This document shows, in pieces, positions 24,483 to 35,980 of a stretch of DNA of 64,000 bases. The notes beneath the pieces were generated by a model. That model was not told the DNA's origin. It saw nothing but the letters and a program-made list of their open reading frames with translations, and did not search any database. Each line of letters begins with the position of its first letter. Within the stretch, counting starts at the first letter, position 1. The DNA lies in NCBI GenBank assembly GCA_037953625.1, contig CM075650.1, positions 45,760,206 through 45,824,205 of the forward strand, read 5' to 3'. The DNA is from Crotalaria pallida. Lineage: Eukaryota > Streptophyta > Magnoliopsida > Fabales > Fabaceae. The position numbers and the translations under genes were made by a program.

Positions 24483-25830
24483 TGATACTCAGACTTAAAA
24501 CACGAGTTCATGAGTGTGTTGGCCATTGTTTTCTCTTCTCCTTCCTCACGACTTTCCTTCTCTCTCAAGCCTAGGGTGTGTAAATCTTCATGTCCTCACC
24601 AAATAACACCAAAGTAACATCCTAAAATCATTCCCCATCAACTCCTCATCGTTCTCCATCAACAAAAACATCAATTCCTCTCTTTCTCTCAAACCCCCAA
24701 TTTCCACTCAAAACCCTAACTCTCTCAATCCTTCACATAGAGTTGGGCAATCACCAAGGGGAGCTAGGAATTTCTTAAGGACAAGGATTGGAAGACCAAG
24801 GAGCTAGAATGGAGCTTGGTGCTTTTGTTCCAACAAAAACCCCAATTTTTCCCTTTGTGTCTTCAAGAGGTAAGGGGACTCTTTTCCTCACTTTGAATTA
24901 AGGATAGTTAGGGTTTATGATAGGATTTGAGGTTAGTAGCTTAAATTAGAGTGTGGTAGAAAATAGTGTAGATTAGAGTTTAATTAATTGTGATTAGTGT
25001 AGTTTTTAGTTGATTTTAATGTTAATGAAAATGTTTATATTAAATTATTTTGTAAATTGTTAAAGTAGGAAGTGAAGAACATTAGGGAGGTGACTTACAT
25101 TACAGCACCCTGAGTCATACCTGAGTATGTCGATTGATTTATTGGTTATCTGTTGATTTGTTGTTTGTTATTGATTGTTAATTAATTATTGTACAACCTA
25201 AGTGCTAAATGTTTATAATTGTGACCAAGTGTTATAATGGTTTAATTGTTAAAGTGTGCAGAGATTGGAATTGTTAGAGGGAAATGGAAATGGGATTGAA
25301 AAAGGGAAATGGAAACGAAATGAATAATGGAAGTTGAAATGAATATGAATGAAAATGGAATTGTGAATGTGCTTGTATTTTGTTGCCTCTATCTTTGATT
25401 TGGTTATTAGTCTCAAGTTTTATTATGAGTGTAACAACCTATTTTATGTTACCTATTTTGAAAATATAGATTTGAAAATTTCTTTTTAATTAAAATACTT
25501 ATTATAATTTTTCCGGAAAATTGGACAGAGTTTCCTCTGTTTTATGGACATTCCCAAAAATTATAATTGACCTGTAACCTGTTCAAAACAATTTCAACAA
25601 TAACCAGACATCCAGGATAAATATACATATATAATTTAAATATTCTCCCAATATCCGGGGATAAAGTACTAAGATGAAAGTGCTTAGATTTTCGAGGAAC
25701 CAAATAGAGAGCCCGGGCCACCAAATATACAACTGAGATTTAAAATACATTTATTAATAAATTCTTAAAAATACATGGTAATCCATAACATGGCCCGGTA
25801 CGACTCAACACAAAATAAAAATAAATTACT

Positions 25831-25853
25831 CACACTTCCCGTGGGGAAGTGTG
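25831..25853 (-). other. Terminal hairpin of LTR D
   Basis: CACACTTCCC-GTG-GGGAAGTGTG has perfect 10-bp arms and a 3-nt loop, about 400 nt from the LTR end. B, F and H have the same hairpin position with ACTCTCCCT-type arms. D differs by paired changes on both sides. Confidence 0.75.
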
Positions 25854-26279
25854 CTCCTGCTCGGCCCAAATAACAGCTATGCTCCTGACCTGTACCTGTG
25901 GTGGTTTTAAGGGTGAGAATTGCGCAACTAGTAAAGCATAATATGAGCCAAGTCATACACATTTAGCAATTTAGACAAATAACACCATCATAATCACACC
26001 CAAGCACCTATTCACTACAAACACAATCGTCTCCGATTATTAGCACCTTCTAACACATGTCCTTACCTAATCTATTTCGCCACTTACCTATTTACACCAA
26101 AATCTCACTCTCTACACTTTACCTCAAGTCTCTAATTTTCTCTCCGATCCTCTTTAATCCTTTCTCTCACACACCTATTCTACTCATTTCTCTCACATGT
26201 CCTTTACTCCCCCGTTCTTCCTCTTATTTCCTTATATTTATTTATCCTTATTATTTTTCCTTTATATTTTAGGGCATCA

Positions 26280-26912
26280 TGGGGCTCCTACCACTACGTA
26301 ACCTCCGTCTACCCAGGGATACTTCTTACCGATGCGCCAGGCTCTGTCTGGTCGTCTTACTCAACCAATGCGCACGGATCCCGCGGTCCGCACGTATTCT
26401 AAGGTCCAGTACCCATTGACCCCGGAATCGTGGGGCTCCTGCCACTGCGTATCCACCGTCTCCCCGGGGATACGTCTTACCGATGCGTACGGATCCCCAA
26501 AGGCCGGACGTCTTACTCAACCCATGCGTGCGGATTCCACCTACCGCACGTCTTCTAGGGTCCAGTACACATCGACTCATTCTCTTTCATTATCTTTTCT
26601 GTTTCTTTCGTAATGTCGTGGGGCTCCCGCCACTGCGTATCCACCGTCTTCCCAGGGATACGTCTTACCGATGCGTACGGATCCCCAAAGGCCGCACGTC
26701 TTACTCAACCCATGCGTGCGGATTCCACATACCACACGTCTCCTAGGGTCCAGTACCCACTAACATGGAAATGGATGATGCGAATACCCCACTGCGTTCC
26801 CCGTCTGCCGAGGATACGACTTACCGATGCGTACGGATCCCCAAAGGCCGCACGTCTTGCTCAACCCGTGCATACGGTCCGTCTGTCATCGTCATGACAC
26901 CAGCCGTATGTC
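26280..26912 (-). repeat. Stem-loop minisatellite in LTR D
   Basis: Three to four GC-rich units of roughly 145-195 bp. Each contains a CGTATCC-type arm pairing with a GGATACG-type arm (for example 26448-26454 with 26468-26474) and further stems such as CGTGCGG (26527-26533) with CCGCACG (26544-26550). The last unit has CATACGG (26871-26877) with CCGTATG (26904-26910). Base composition differs sharply from the AT-rich flanks. Several overlapping ORFs here have no known motif and reflect the GC-rich repeats. Confidence 0.7.
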
Positions 26913-28115
26913 TTATAGGATCGATATTCGCATACCCGAGTGCTTTCTTTATTCTCTTTTTATTTCTCTTTTATTTTATGTCTTTTCTTTTTACTTTATT
27001 CCGCCCTCATACCACACCTTATCCTCTCATTCTCAATTTTAGTCCGCCCTCGTCTAACACCTTTTTCTTCTACTCTCATATTTCCTCTTTTCTAAACTCT
27101 CCTATATATTCTATTCTCTTCCTAACTTAGCACCTACACAAACCAAACTCACTTTACCTCTTTGAACACATCAAACATATAAATTACAATCATAAATTAA
27201 ATATTCAGTTAACAATTACAATTCTTATTTAATTATCACGCATATAATCCTTGACATCAAATAGCATTTTACTCAGGTACTGACACTTACATACATATAA
27301 TTAACATGTAGTTCAAAGAATTCATCATTTAAACATTTAACACATTTCAAATAGCATTTATCTCATATAAGCATATTTTCTCATTAAAATAAATTCTAAA
27401 TTCCCTAATCACACATAAGCAGTTAACCTTGAGCCAGATTATACAGTACTAGTATCTCACCCATCGAGACGGCAAATAAACCTCTTACCTTAAATTTAAT
27501 TGAAGGAGACTAAACCTTAAGAGAGAGCTTAGCACCCTAATGTAGGAGAGGTATCGGTACCCACTAATCCATGAAGCAGAGCAAGCTTGATGAGTTCCCT
27601 ATTAGAGTGTGGGAGGCTCCAAATTACTCTTGTAAAATTGGGGCAAGGAACAATAAAAACAATAATAATAAATAAGGGTTATGAGAATACCCAAATCAAA
27701 AGGAAATGGAAAGATTGAAAAGGAAAGAGGGGAAAGGAAACCTTGATGATTATGGAGATTGAAGCTTGAAGCTCAAACCATGGAAGCCATGGAAAGCTTG
27801 AGGATGAGGATGATGATGGAGAAACTTGAGGTGGTGATGGTGGCTCTAATTGGAAGAGGGGAAAGAGAGATTGATGGGTGCCTTGAAGCTTGGAAGCTTA
27901 ATCTTAAGCATTAATGGTGATAGTGGAAAGAGGGAGGGTTGGGAGGTGGAACCCTAGCCCTTGGTTGAAGAAGAAGAAGATGGAGAATGGGGGAGGAGGA
28001 GGAGGTTCGAATGGGAGAAGGGAATGGAGGGTTTGGGGGGTTAAAATGGGTTTTGGGTGGGGAAAATACCAAAATGCCCTTAAAAACGCGTATTCGGTGT
28101 TGCAGATCGCAGGAT

Positions 28116-28213
28116 TTTCGCTTAAGCGAAATGCCTTCAATGATGCAATGTGACCATTTCGCTTAAGCGAACTCTTGATATGTTGAATCTGTGACATTTT
28201 CGCTTAAGCGAAA
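28116..28213. repeat. TTTCGCTTAAGCGAAA palindromes in LTR D
   Basis: Three copies: 16-bp perfect palindromes at 28116-28131 and 28198-28213 and a 14-bp one at 28158-28171, spaced about 40 nt. They occupy the same relative LTR position as ATCGAT palindromes in LARD and H. Confidence 0.85.
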
Positions 28214-28291
28214 TTCACAGGTACTGCTACTTCATTTTTCTATTTTTAAGCTATTTTCTCCCCAACTTCAAATAGTCATAACTTCTTCGTT

Positions 28292-28358
28292 CACCGTTGG
28301 ATCTTTCTCAAATTTGACGAGCAACTTCCTAAAAATCATACCTTCATATCCAACGGTG
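28292..28358 (-). other. CACCGTTGGAT / ATCCAACGGTG inverted repeat, 45-nt loop
   Basis: Perfect 11-bp arms at 28292-28302 and 28348-28358 with exactly 45 nt between them, as in B and H. Confidence 0.75.
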
Positions 28359-28966
28359 GAAATTTTGTTTTGAGTCCAAAATCTTTTATTTTGATTTTCT
28401 ACCCTATGTTATGTTTTAGTACCGAATTATCTATTTTTCTGGCCTGTTCCTAATTTTAATTTAATGCTCCTTTCTTTTTCCTAAACAAAGATTATTACTA
28501 TTTATCTTTTCTAGTGCTTGAACACTTATTTTTAGTACCTATTTATGGTTTTATTATTATTATTTCAATTATCTCAAACTGTTATTAATTTATTTGTACT
28601 TAGGTTTAAAATTTGGGATGTTACAATGAGCCTTATACTGTCCTTTTAATTCACTGTGCTGTGAAAGATCTCACCCTTAGTGGTTAACATTTTAGGTACA
28701 TGTTCAAGGAGCTTGAAGATCAGAGTGCGCAGCGGAATAAGTCGAAAGAAAGGAAATTAATTTTGTATAAATATTCTATATTGTATTTGGGTGCCCCACA
28801 TTTTTGTACAAACTTCATTTGTAAATGAAAAGTTTAAAGTTATCCGTTTTATTTTCAAACTCTGATTATGTATTTTATTTAATGAAACAACTTTTAAAGT
28901 TCCCTGTTTATCTCCAAACTTTTATTTCTGTATATTTTATATTATGAAAATTGGGGTGTTACAATA

Positions 28967-28979
28967 TGGTATCAGAGCA
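28967..28979 (+). other. Primer-binding site of element C, initiator tRNA-Met
   Basis: TGGTATCAGAGCA, 3 nt after the 5' LTR end at 28963 (GGGGTGTTACA). Confidence 0.88.
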
Positions 28980-30972
28980 GTTCTTCCTTTCGACCTGAGG
29001 GAAAGTAATCCCGATTCCGCTGCAAACGCTCTTATCTCAAGTTTCTTGAATAAAGGTGAGACTTATATATTTAAGTGAAAATGTTAATGTCAAGTGTTTG
29101 TTGTTATATTTGATGTTATTGTTAAGCATAATTAGGAATGAATGTGCATATTGGTTGCTAAATGTTTTGTGATTAAGTGTGTGCATAATTGAAAGGTGCT
29201 TGTTGCATCATTATGGCCACATGTCTTAGGTTAGAAAACCCTCCCAATGAATCTATACAAATAAAGAATGAATTATTAATACCCCTAAAACGAACTAGAA
29301 ACACGTGCATTCATGGAGAAAGGTGGACCTTAGGTATTTTGGGAAAGATTATCGAATCCAGGTTCGATGAACTGAAGAACCATCCTACGGGGAGAATGTG
29401 AAGGTTCATAGAACTAGTGGCTGTGAATAGATAGTGATTTGATTGTGTTTATGAAACAATCACGGGAGTTATTATAGAGGACTTTGATCACCCTAGTAGT
29501 AAACTAGTATGAGGAACCCTCCTTCGGGGAGAATGTGAAGTAATAGTTGAATTGGTGATTGGTCCGATGCACACTATAGTAATTCTATCGGTCACTTACC
29601 TATTTCGTGACTATGGAGGATGGTTCCTCCCCAGCATGAAGAACACTCCTATGGGGAGACCGTGAAGTGCAAAGGGGCCTACATTGCATGAAGAACCCTC
29701 CTGCGGGGAGAATGTGAAGTGCAATGTAGGAAGGAATAGGGACATTTACTCCTAGTTTGTTTTTCCCAAAGTGTGGAGGGGATGTGAGGAAGAAGTGAAA
29801 TTGTTAAAAGTGGTACATTGCATGAAGAACCCTCCTGCGGGGAGAACGTGAAGTGCAATGTACATAAAGTGAAATTGTTAAAAAGTGGACATTGTGTGAA
29901 GAACCCTCCTGCCGGGAGAATGTGAAGCACAATGTCAATAAAGTTATAAAGTTAAAAAGTTAAAAAGTGGTACATTGTGTGAAGAACCCTCCTACGGGGA
30001 GAATGTGAAGCACAATGTACAAGAGGGAGAAGTGAGATTGCATTATATTACATTTCATTACATTAAAAGTGAAAATGTTACAAAGTGAAAAGTAAAGGAA
30101 ATGAAAAGTTATTGCATCGCATTGCAATTGCATCACATTTAGAATATTGGTTGTGCATCGTCAACATTAGTTGATGATTTATGATGATGAGTATATATAT
30201 ATGAATAGTTACTAGAGGAGTAAGTGTATATATAGAGAGTTTAATGTTAAGAGAAAAAGGAATGGGTTTAAATTTGCAAAAGGGAATACTGGAAAGTGAT
30301 AAAAGAAGAAAATTTGGAAAATTTTGAATATCGTAAGTGTTCCCCATTGCAAACAACAAATCTAAGTGGTATTAGGTGAGTGGTGGGAAGTAGGAGTGTT
30401 TTAAAGTGTTAGGCTAATGCAAAGGAAATCCGAATAATGCCAAGGCAATTGAAACCGTAGTACAAGAATTCATTGGATTGCGAGGGCTACTACCACCAAT
30501 TTAATGTAGTGTTGGAACTAGCCAATCCGACATTATATTTACCGGGAGGTGAAGTCGTCGAAATCTAGGAGTTAGTGCATTACTATGAATTAGTAAACGA
30601 TTTTCTATGTATGAAACCTTAGTGCCCAATTGTTTGTTGTTCTTTCTTTGCTTGACTATGTGTATTGTGTATGTTTTGAATGTATGTTTGTAGAATCACG
30701 TGGTGTCAAAGTAGTTGGATAGTGATTAGGAATGGAATCGTTCGGCTTGAATGAATCATGACTGTGATCCTAGTCTAACCAAGTGATTAAACTCACATTG
30801 ATAAGATTAGTATCAAAGAGGACGGAAAATAATGTTTAAATTAAATTAACGGTCGATTCCATTGCTAACCTTGATTCAAGTATTTGTGACACCAAGAGTG
30901 AAATATAAATCGAGAACTAATCGATCGGATTCAAACCGCTGAACTATTCCAATTGAAAACATACACAATTTT
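28980..30972 (+). mobile_element. Non-coding internal region of element C
   Basis: About 2 kb with no retroelement protein motif. A 40-nt stretch near 29291 (GAACTAGAAACACGTGCATT, and a nearby AAGGTGGACCTTAGGT) also occurs on the minus strand inside the LARD LTR near 4550-4605, so the two families share a segment. The stem-loop array at 29367-30020 dominates the first kilobase. A 70-codon ORF (29189-29401) overlaps the first stem-loop and is unconvincing as a gene. Confidence 0.7.
29367..30020 (+). repeat. Array of seven stem-loops with 31-nt loops
   Basis: Units have a nearly constant 31-nt loop with inner CTCC/GGAG pairing and outer arms that change yet stay complementary. Stems: ATGAAC/GTTCAT (29367-29372, 29404-29409); CCTACATTGCA/TGCAATGTAGG (29678-29688, 29720-29730); GTACATTGCA/TGCAATGTAC (29812-29821, 29853-29862); GACATTGTG/CACAATGTC (29888-29896, 29928-29936); GTACATTGTG/CACAATGTAC (29970-29979, 30011-30020). 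Two more units (around 29501-29549 and 29623-29673) have imperfect arms. The array starts about 390 nt after the PBS, in the transcript leader, where packaging signals lie in many retroelements. Confidence 0.85.
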
Positions 30973-31497
30973 TGTTAAAGTGTGCAGAGATTGGAATTCT
31001 TAGAGGGAAATGGAAATGGGATTGAAAAAGGGAAATGGAAACGAAATGAATAATGGAAGTTAAAATGAATATGAATGAAATGAATGAAAATGGAATTGTG
31101 AATGTGCTTGTATTTTGTTGCCTCTATCTTTGATTTGGTTATTAGTCTCAAGTTTTATTATGAGCCTTATATTGTCCTTTTAATTCACTGTGCTATGAAA
31201 AATCTCACCCTTAGTGGTTAACATTTTAGGTACATGTTCAAGGAGCTTGAAGATCAGAGTGCGTAGCGGAATAAGTCGAAAGAAAGGAAATTAATTTTGT
31301 ATAAATATTCTATATTGTATTTGGGTGCCCCACATTTTTGCACAAACTTCATTTGTAAATGAAAAGTTTAAAGTTTTCCGTTTTATTTTCGAACTCTGAT
31401 TATGTATTTTATTTAATGAAACAACTTTTAAAGTTCCCTGTTTATCTCCAAACTTTTATTTTTGTATATTATATATTATGAAAATTGAGGTGTTACA
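30973..31497 (+). mobile_element. Truncated 3' LTR of element C
   Basis: It matches the last 518 bp of the 5' LTR (25245-25429 joined to 28631-28963), uninterrupted by D. That confirms the D insertion point. It ends GAGGTGTTACA at 31497 before the AGCAC target duplication. Confidence 0.88.
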
Positions 31498-31523
31498 AGC
31501 ACAGCCCCCGGCCGAGCAGGTGC

Positions 31524-31544
31524 ACTCTCCCTCACAGGGAGAGT
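31524..31544 (+). other. Terminal hairpin of LTR B
   Basis: ACTCTCCCT-CAC-AGGGAGAGT, perfect 9-bp arms and a 3-nt loop, about 420 nt from the end of B once nested E is removed. Confidence 0.75.
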
Positions 31545-31644
31545 AGATTATAGTATAGTGGGACATGGAAATGTCCTGGGCCCATTTATCCTGATGATGT
31601 GATTTATTTTAATTTGTAAAAATGTAAATAGTTATTTTTGGGGG

Positions 31645-32164
31645 TGTAACACCCCGATTTTCTTATTATAAAAATACTCGGAAATAAAAATTTTGAACGT
31701 AATTAAGAAAACCTTAAAAGTAATTTCTTCAAATAAAATACATGAATCAGAGTTTGCAATTTAAGCGGATAACTTTAAAAGTTCGTTTACATATTTAATT
31801 TATACAAAAGGTGGGGCACTTAATTACAATATAGAGCACATATACAAAACTCAGTTTCCTTTCTTCCGACTTGTTCCGCTGCACACTCTGATCTCCAAGC
31901 ATCTTGAATATGTACCTAAATTGTTATCCACTAAGGGTGAGATCTTTCACAGCACAGTGAATTAAAAGGATAGTATACAATTCATAATAAAGACATAAGA
32001 GTAATAATCAAACTAAAGATAGCGGCAACAACATCCTATCACACACACAATTCTCTTTCTATTCATAATTATTTTAGACCCCCATTATCCATTTTAATCC
32101 ACTGCTCGTTCTAACACTTTATCTCTTAACCATTTACACCTTTCATTCTCTTTATTCCCTTAAC

Positions 32165-32197
<33 letters not shown>

Positions 32198-34206
32198 TAA
32201 TCCACAATCCACTTTCAGTCTCACCATTTAACAATTAAACATTAAATCACAATTAGAACATATAGCACTTAGGTTGTTTAATAATCAATAACAAACAACA
32301 AATCAACAGAGAAACAACAACCAGTCGACATACACAGGTATGTCTCAGGGTGCAGTGAAATAAATCATCTCCCTAGGGTTCTTCACTTCCTACTTTACCA
32401 ATTTATCGAGAAATCGCTTAATATAAACATTTATAAAAATATCAAAGTTAAGAAAAATACAAGGACAACTCTAATTAATTACTAATTGCTACCTACACTC
32501 TAATTTAATTATTAATCCCAAATCCTATTATAAATTCTAACTACCCCTAATTCAAAGTGAGGAAAGAGTCCCCCCTTACCGATTGAAGAGTAGAGGAGAA
32601 GGAGAGAGAGAGAGAGAGAGAGAAAGAGCTCCACCAAGCTCTAGGGACACACTCCTAAGCTCCTAGTTCCTTGCTCCAATATCAATTTCTAGCTCCCTTG
32701 ATGATTGCCCAAAGAAAAGAGAAGGATTGAGGGAGTTAGGGTTTTGAATTGGGAATCGGGGATTTTAGGGATTGAGAATGAAATTGGGGTATTTGTTGGT
32801 AGAAAATCATGGAGAGTTGATGGGGAATGATTATGGGGTGGTGGATTGAAGTTATTTGATGTTAATTTGAAGATTGGAAGAGTTTGGGAGGAGAGAAAAG
32901 AGAAGGGCCGTGAAAGAGGAGAGAAGAAAATGAAGAACAGCACATAGAAATCGCGTTTTTAAGTCTGATCTGCAGTGGTTAATCGATTAACCACTTTGGT
33001 TAATCGATTAACTCGCTTAATTTACAAAGGGCTAATCGATTAACTCATGTGTTAATCGAGTAATGCCGAAAGTACCCAAAGATCTACTCGATTAAGCTAT
33101 GCCTTACTCGATTAATGCCGAAGGGTGCTCAAAATTTACTCGATTAATAGATCCATTAATCGAGTAATGCACTACTTTTTCCTCTCTTTCAAGCCTCCTA
33201 AGAGTTCTAAGCCGATCCTAATGCACCCTAACTTGTCCTATCATAATACCACTATCTAAACACCTTCTAAACACCTCCTAACACACACAAAACATCACAA
33301 TCATAAATCACAACAATAAACACACAATTCACATACACGAAAAGACGAATGAATCAACACTCCGAAATCTAGACTTAGCCTATTCTTAAACACTCGATCT
33401 AACTCGATCGATCTAAGTTATGTTCTATAACCACTCAACCCTAAAACCAACCACTCTCGAGGAACAATCAATAGGATCGAATCGATCCCGATTGCCTCAC
33501 ACATTCACTAAGTTCCGGAACTCCATCGAAACATGTATTCGAGGGAATTCTCCGCACATAGACCTTAAAGTCTACCCTTTAACTCGAGGCTCTATCCTAG
33601 GATCCTAGTCCACTCACTCTATCGAAATCAACGCACTGAAAGCACCTACGTGGGCTATGGAGCACTTTAAGCCTCGAACTCACACAAACTTACTTACTCG
33701 ACCCCAACCGCACCAAACCGGAATCTAAACCGACTACTCTTCAATTGTAATCAACGACCCTAGGACACTTCCCTATCTAACCTGACGATGCGATCACACC
33801 ACGAATACATGAATACACACAAGGGCATGAACACAATCACTAACACCTAAAAATACACACGAGCGCACACACACACCTATACATATATATACATATATGT
33901 AAACACATATCCTAACATAACCTAATACATATACCTATGCATACGTACATATGAATATACACATACAAACACACACACATACATATACACGAGAATATAG
34001 TTACAAATACTAATATCTACGCAAAGATATATTTATACAAATATACACGTATTCTAGGAAAACGTTTACAAACACTTATGCGTATACGTATTTAGATTCA
34101 ACATAATAATAATATACACATAAGAAATAGTTGGAAATCATCTTTCAATTCTAAATAAAGTAATTATAATTATAATTATTAGATTAATAAAAATGAGGAT
34201 GTTACA
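31645..34206 (-). mobile_element. Solo LTR E (2562 bp, family C/E)
   Basis: It starts TGTAACACCCCG at 31645 and ends GAGGATGTTACA at 34206, flanked by GGGGG (31640-31644 and 34207-34211), and is inserted in LTR B. Read on the minus strand it matches the C LTR (TGTAACATCCTCATTTTTATT start, palindrome cluster about 1.0-1.2 kb in, AGATCAGAGTG and GCAGCGGAA segments near the end). No internal region remains. A (TA)n(TG)n tract lies near 32166-32200. Confidence 0.88.
32975..33172. repeat. TTAATCGATTAA / ACTCGATTAA cluster in LTR E
   Basis: About nine palindromic or half-changed copies (ATCGAT and CTCGAT/ATCGAG cores). They are at the same LTR position as in C, but several cores have shifted from ATCGAT to matching CTCGAT or ATCGAG forms. 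Confidence 0.8.
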
Positions 34207-35980
34207 GGGGGGCCCAGGACAGCCTCTTAGAAAAGGGGTATTTTGGATAACTTATTAAAGTAAAACTTGTAAAGATTTTTGCTAAATACTCTGATAACTG
34301 GCTGGTATTGGATGCACTATGATGCACAGATTATGTATGAGCCATGCTGGCTTTTGATATGAAATATGAAATGCTGTTTAAATCAGGTGACAGGTTAAAT
34401 CAAATATTTGAAAGTCCTATAAACAGGGGAAACTCCGTCGAATGGATTGGGGATTTTTATAATTGAAAAAGGAAATTTTAAGTTCACTAGTTTAATTAAA
34501 GGGTAATTATGGGTAGATAATGTAAGGTGTTACATAACGCTTAACACTTTTTATTTCAATAAAACCAAAAATTCATGAAAACTAAATATAAATTCTTTGT
34601 TCTTAACACCTAAAAAGCTTACAAACAAAATTATTAACGTGCAAGACAAAATCAAAGTCCCAACACACGTTCTTTTAATTTAAGACAAAGAATTAAAGCT
34701 TAAAACAACTTTTAGAATCCCTTTCCACTTCTTGTGCCCTATTTGGCCAAATCCCTATAGAAGGGAAAAATTACTTTTTGATTCACAAACACATTTCTAG
34801 CTATTAATAATTTCATGAAACAAGGAATTATACTTATTCAAATCAATTTATCACATGTATGAACATCATAACTCATTTTCACAAAAATATCATCTTTAAG
34901 GCTTTGATACTTGTTCAAATCATACATGCAACGAAAGATCTCTACTTCTACTATTAATATTATGAACATACAACACTTAAAACTTGTCGATTGTGAAAAT
35001 CAAGGCTTTTTGGCAAAAATCTCATTTAAACAAATTTTCACAGCCACAACATATATCTATATAACACATGCAAGGCCAAAACTCAATGCTTTAAACACAA
35101 TCTAGTTTCAAGTCAATAAAACATAAAAGGAACAAATTAAACCAAGTGAGAAATCATTGTCCCACAATGCAAAATTGATAAAAATTTGACTTCTCCTTTT
35201 TCTCAAACAATTCAGCCAACACATAGAACATCAAAGACAAAAATCCTTTTCACAACACAATTAAAAGTTAGCTTTTGTGACCAAAAATCTTCATAATCCA
35301 AACTAATTAACTTTATCTTTCCAAACAAAAGAAATAAGGCATTAAAACAATTTTTCAAAAATCTATTTTCTTTCCATAAATAATTCGTCCAATGCCCCTA
35401 TTAGTCCAAAAATTATTCTTTTTCACTAATTTATAAAATCAATTAAAATCACTTGTTCTTATAAAACCAAAAGTCATTTAGGCAAAAATCACTAACATGC
35501 ACATTAAGGCTAAGCTTCCCTATACTTTCTTTTTATTCAAAACAAATCATTTTGGCTTAAAACAAACTTCAAAGCTCTTTCTCTTCAATCATGGCCTATT
35601 CGGATAAGGCCCCTCTATTAAAAAATATCACTTTTTGTTCCAAAAAGCTTATTATTCACTTGTAAAAATTCATATATAAACACTTATACACTTTTGAAAA
35701 TCGTATACCCACATGCATATGCATCACTATTTTATTTTCACAAAAACGTTACTTTTTATTTGGGTGCATACTCAAGATCATACATGCAAAAAGGGAATTT
35801 CAACTTTTATCAATTTATTAGGTACATACAACATATAAAAAAAGGTTTATTCTTTGCAAAGATCAAAGCTTTTTAGGCAAAAATCATTCCTTAACACCAT
35901 ATTACAGCCGTACAAACATACACATAGCACATGCAAGAATCAAAAACTTAACTTAACTTTATTCATAAACCAATGTCAAA

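Larger units (their letters stand above)
25430..28625 (-). mobile_element. Solo LTR D (3196 bp)
   Basis: It runs from TGTAACAACC at 25430 to GGGATGTTACA at 28625, with a perfect target duplication ATGAG (25425-25429 and 28626-28630) inside the 5' LTR of C. There is no internal region, so it is a solo LTR. The order of shared landmarks (terminal hairpin 25831-25853, CTCAC motif 25892-25919, hairpin array 26280-26910, palindromes 28116-28213, spaced inverted repeat 28292-28358) shows that its sense strand is minus. D is the youngest insertion of this nest, since it interrupts C, which interrupts B. Confidence 0.88.
23268..31497 (+). mobile_element. Non-autonomous LTR element C, with D nested in its 5' LTR
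   Basis: The element is bounded by a perfect target duplication AGCAC (23263-23267 and 31498-31502). Its 5' LTR is 23268-25429 plus 28631-28963 (about 2.5 kb), interrupted by solo LTR D. A tRNA-Met PBS follows at 28967-28979, then about 2 kb of non-coding internal sequence, and finally only the last ~525 bp of a 3' LTR (30973-31497). A deletion therefore removed the end of the internal region and most of the 3' LTR. No protein domain is present. The LTR is the same family as solo LTR E in opposite orientation. Confidence 0.88.
21020..34534 (+). mobile_element. Solo LTR B (family B/H) with nested C, D, E
   Basis: B runs from TGTAACATCC at 21020 to GGTGTTACA at 34534. It is flanked by a perfect 5-bp target duplication TAACG (21015-21019 and 34535-34539). 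Its own sequence (about 2.7 kb) is 21020-23267, 31503-31644 and 34212-34534; no internal region remains, so it is a solo LTR from LTR-LTR recombination. It belongs to the same family as H: sequence around the junction of C (CTAGCAC then AGCCC) reads uninterrupted in H. Landmarks in order are the 45-nt-spaced inverted repeat (21192-21254), palindromes (21300-21525), GGCTTCC hairpin (21568-21588), stem-loop array (22512-22950), CTCAC..CAGGT motif (23223-23248) and terminal hairpin (31524-31544). Confidence 0.88.

Noticed and set aside
26326..26897. Cluster of 70-95 codon ORFs on both strands in LTR D
   Set aside because: They overlap each other in several frames and track a GC-rich minisatellite. 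No protein motif.
29189..29401. 70-codon ORF after the PBS of element C as a gag remnant
   Set aside because: No gag-type motif, and its 3' part is the first stem-loop unit.
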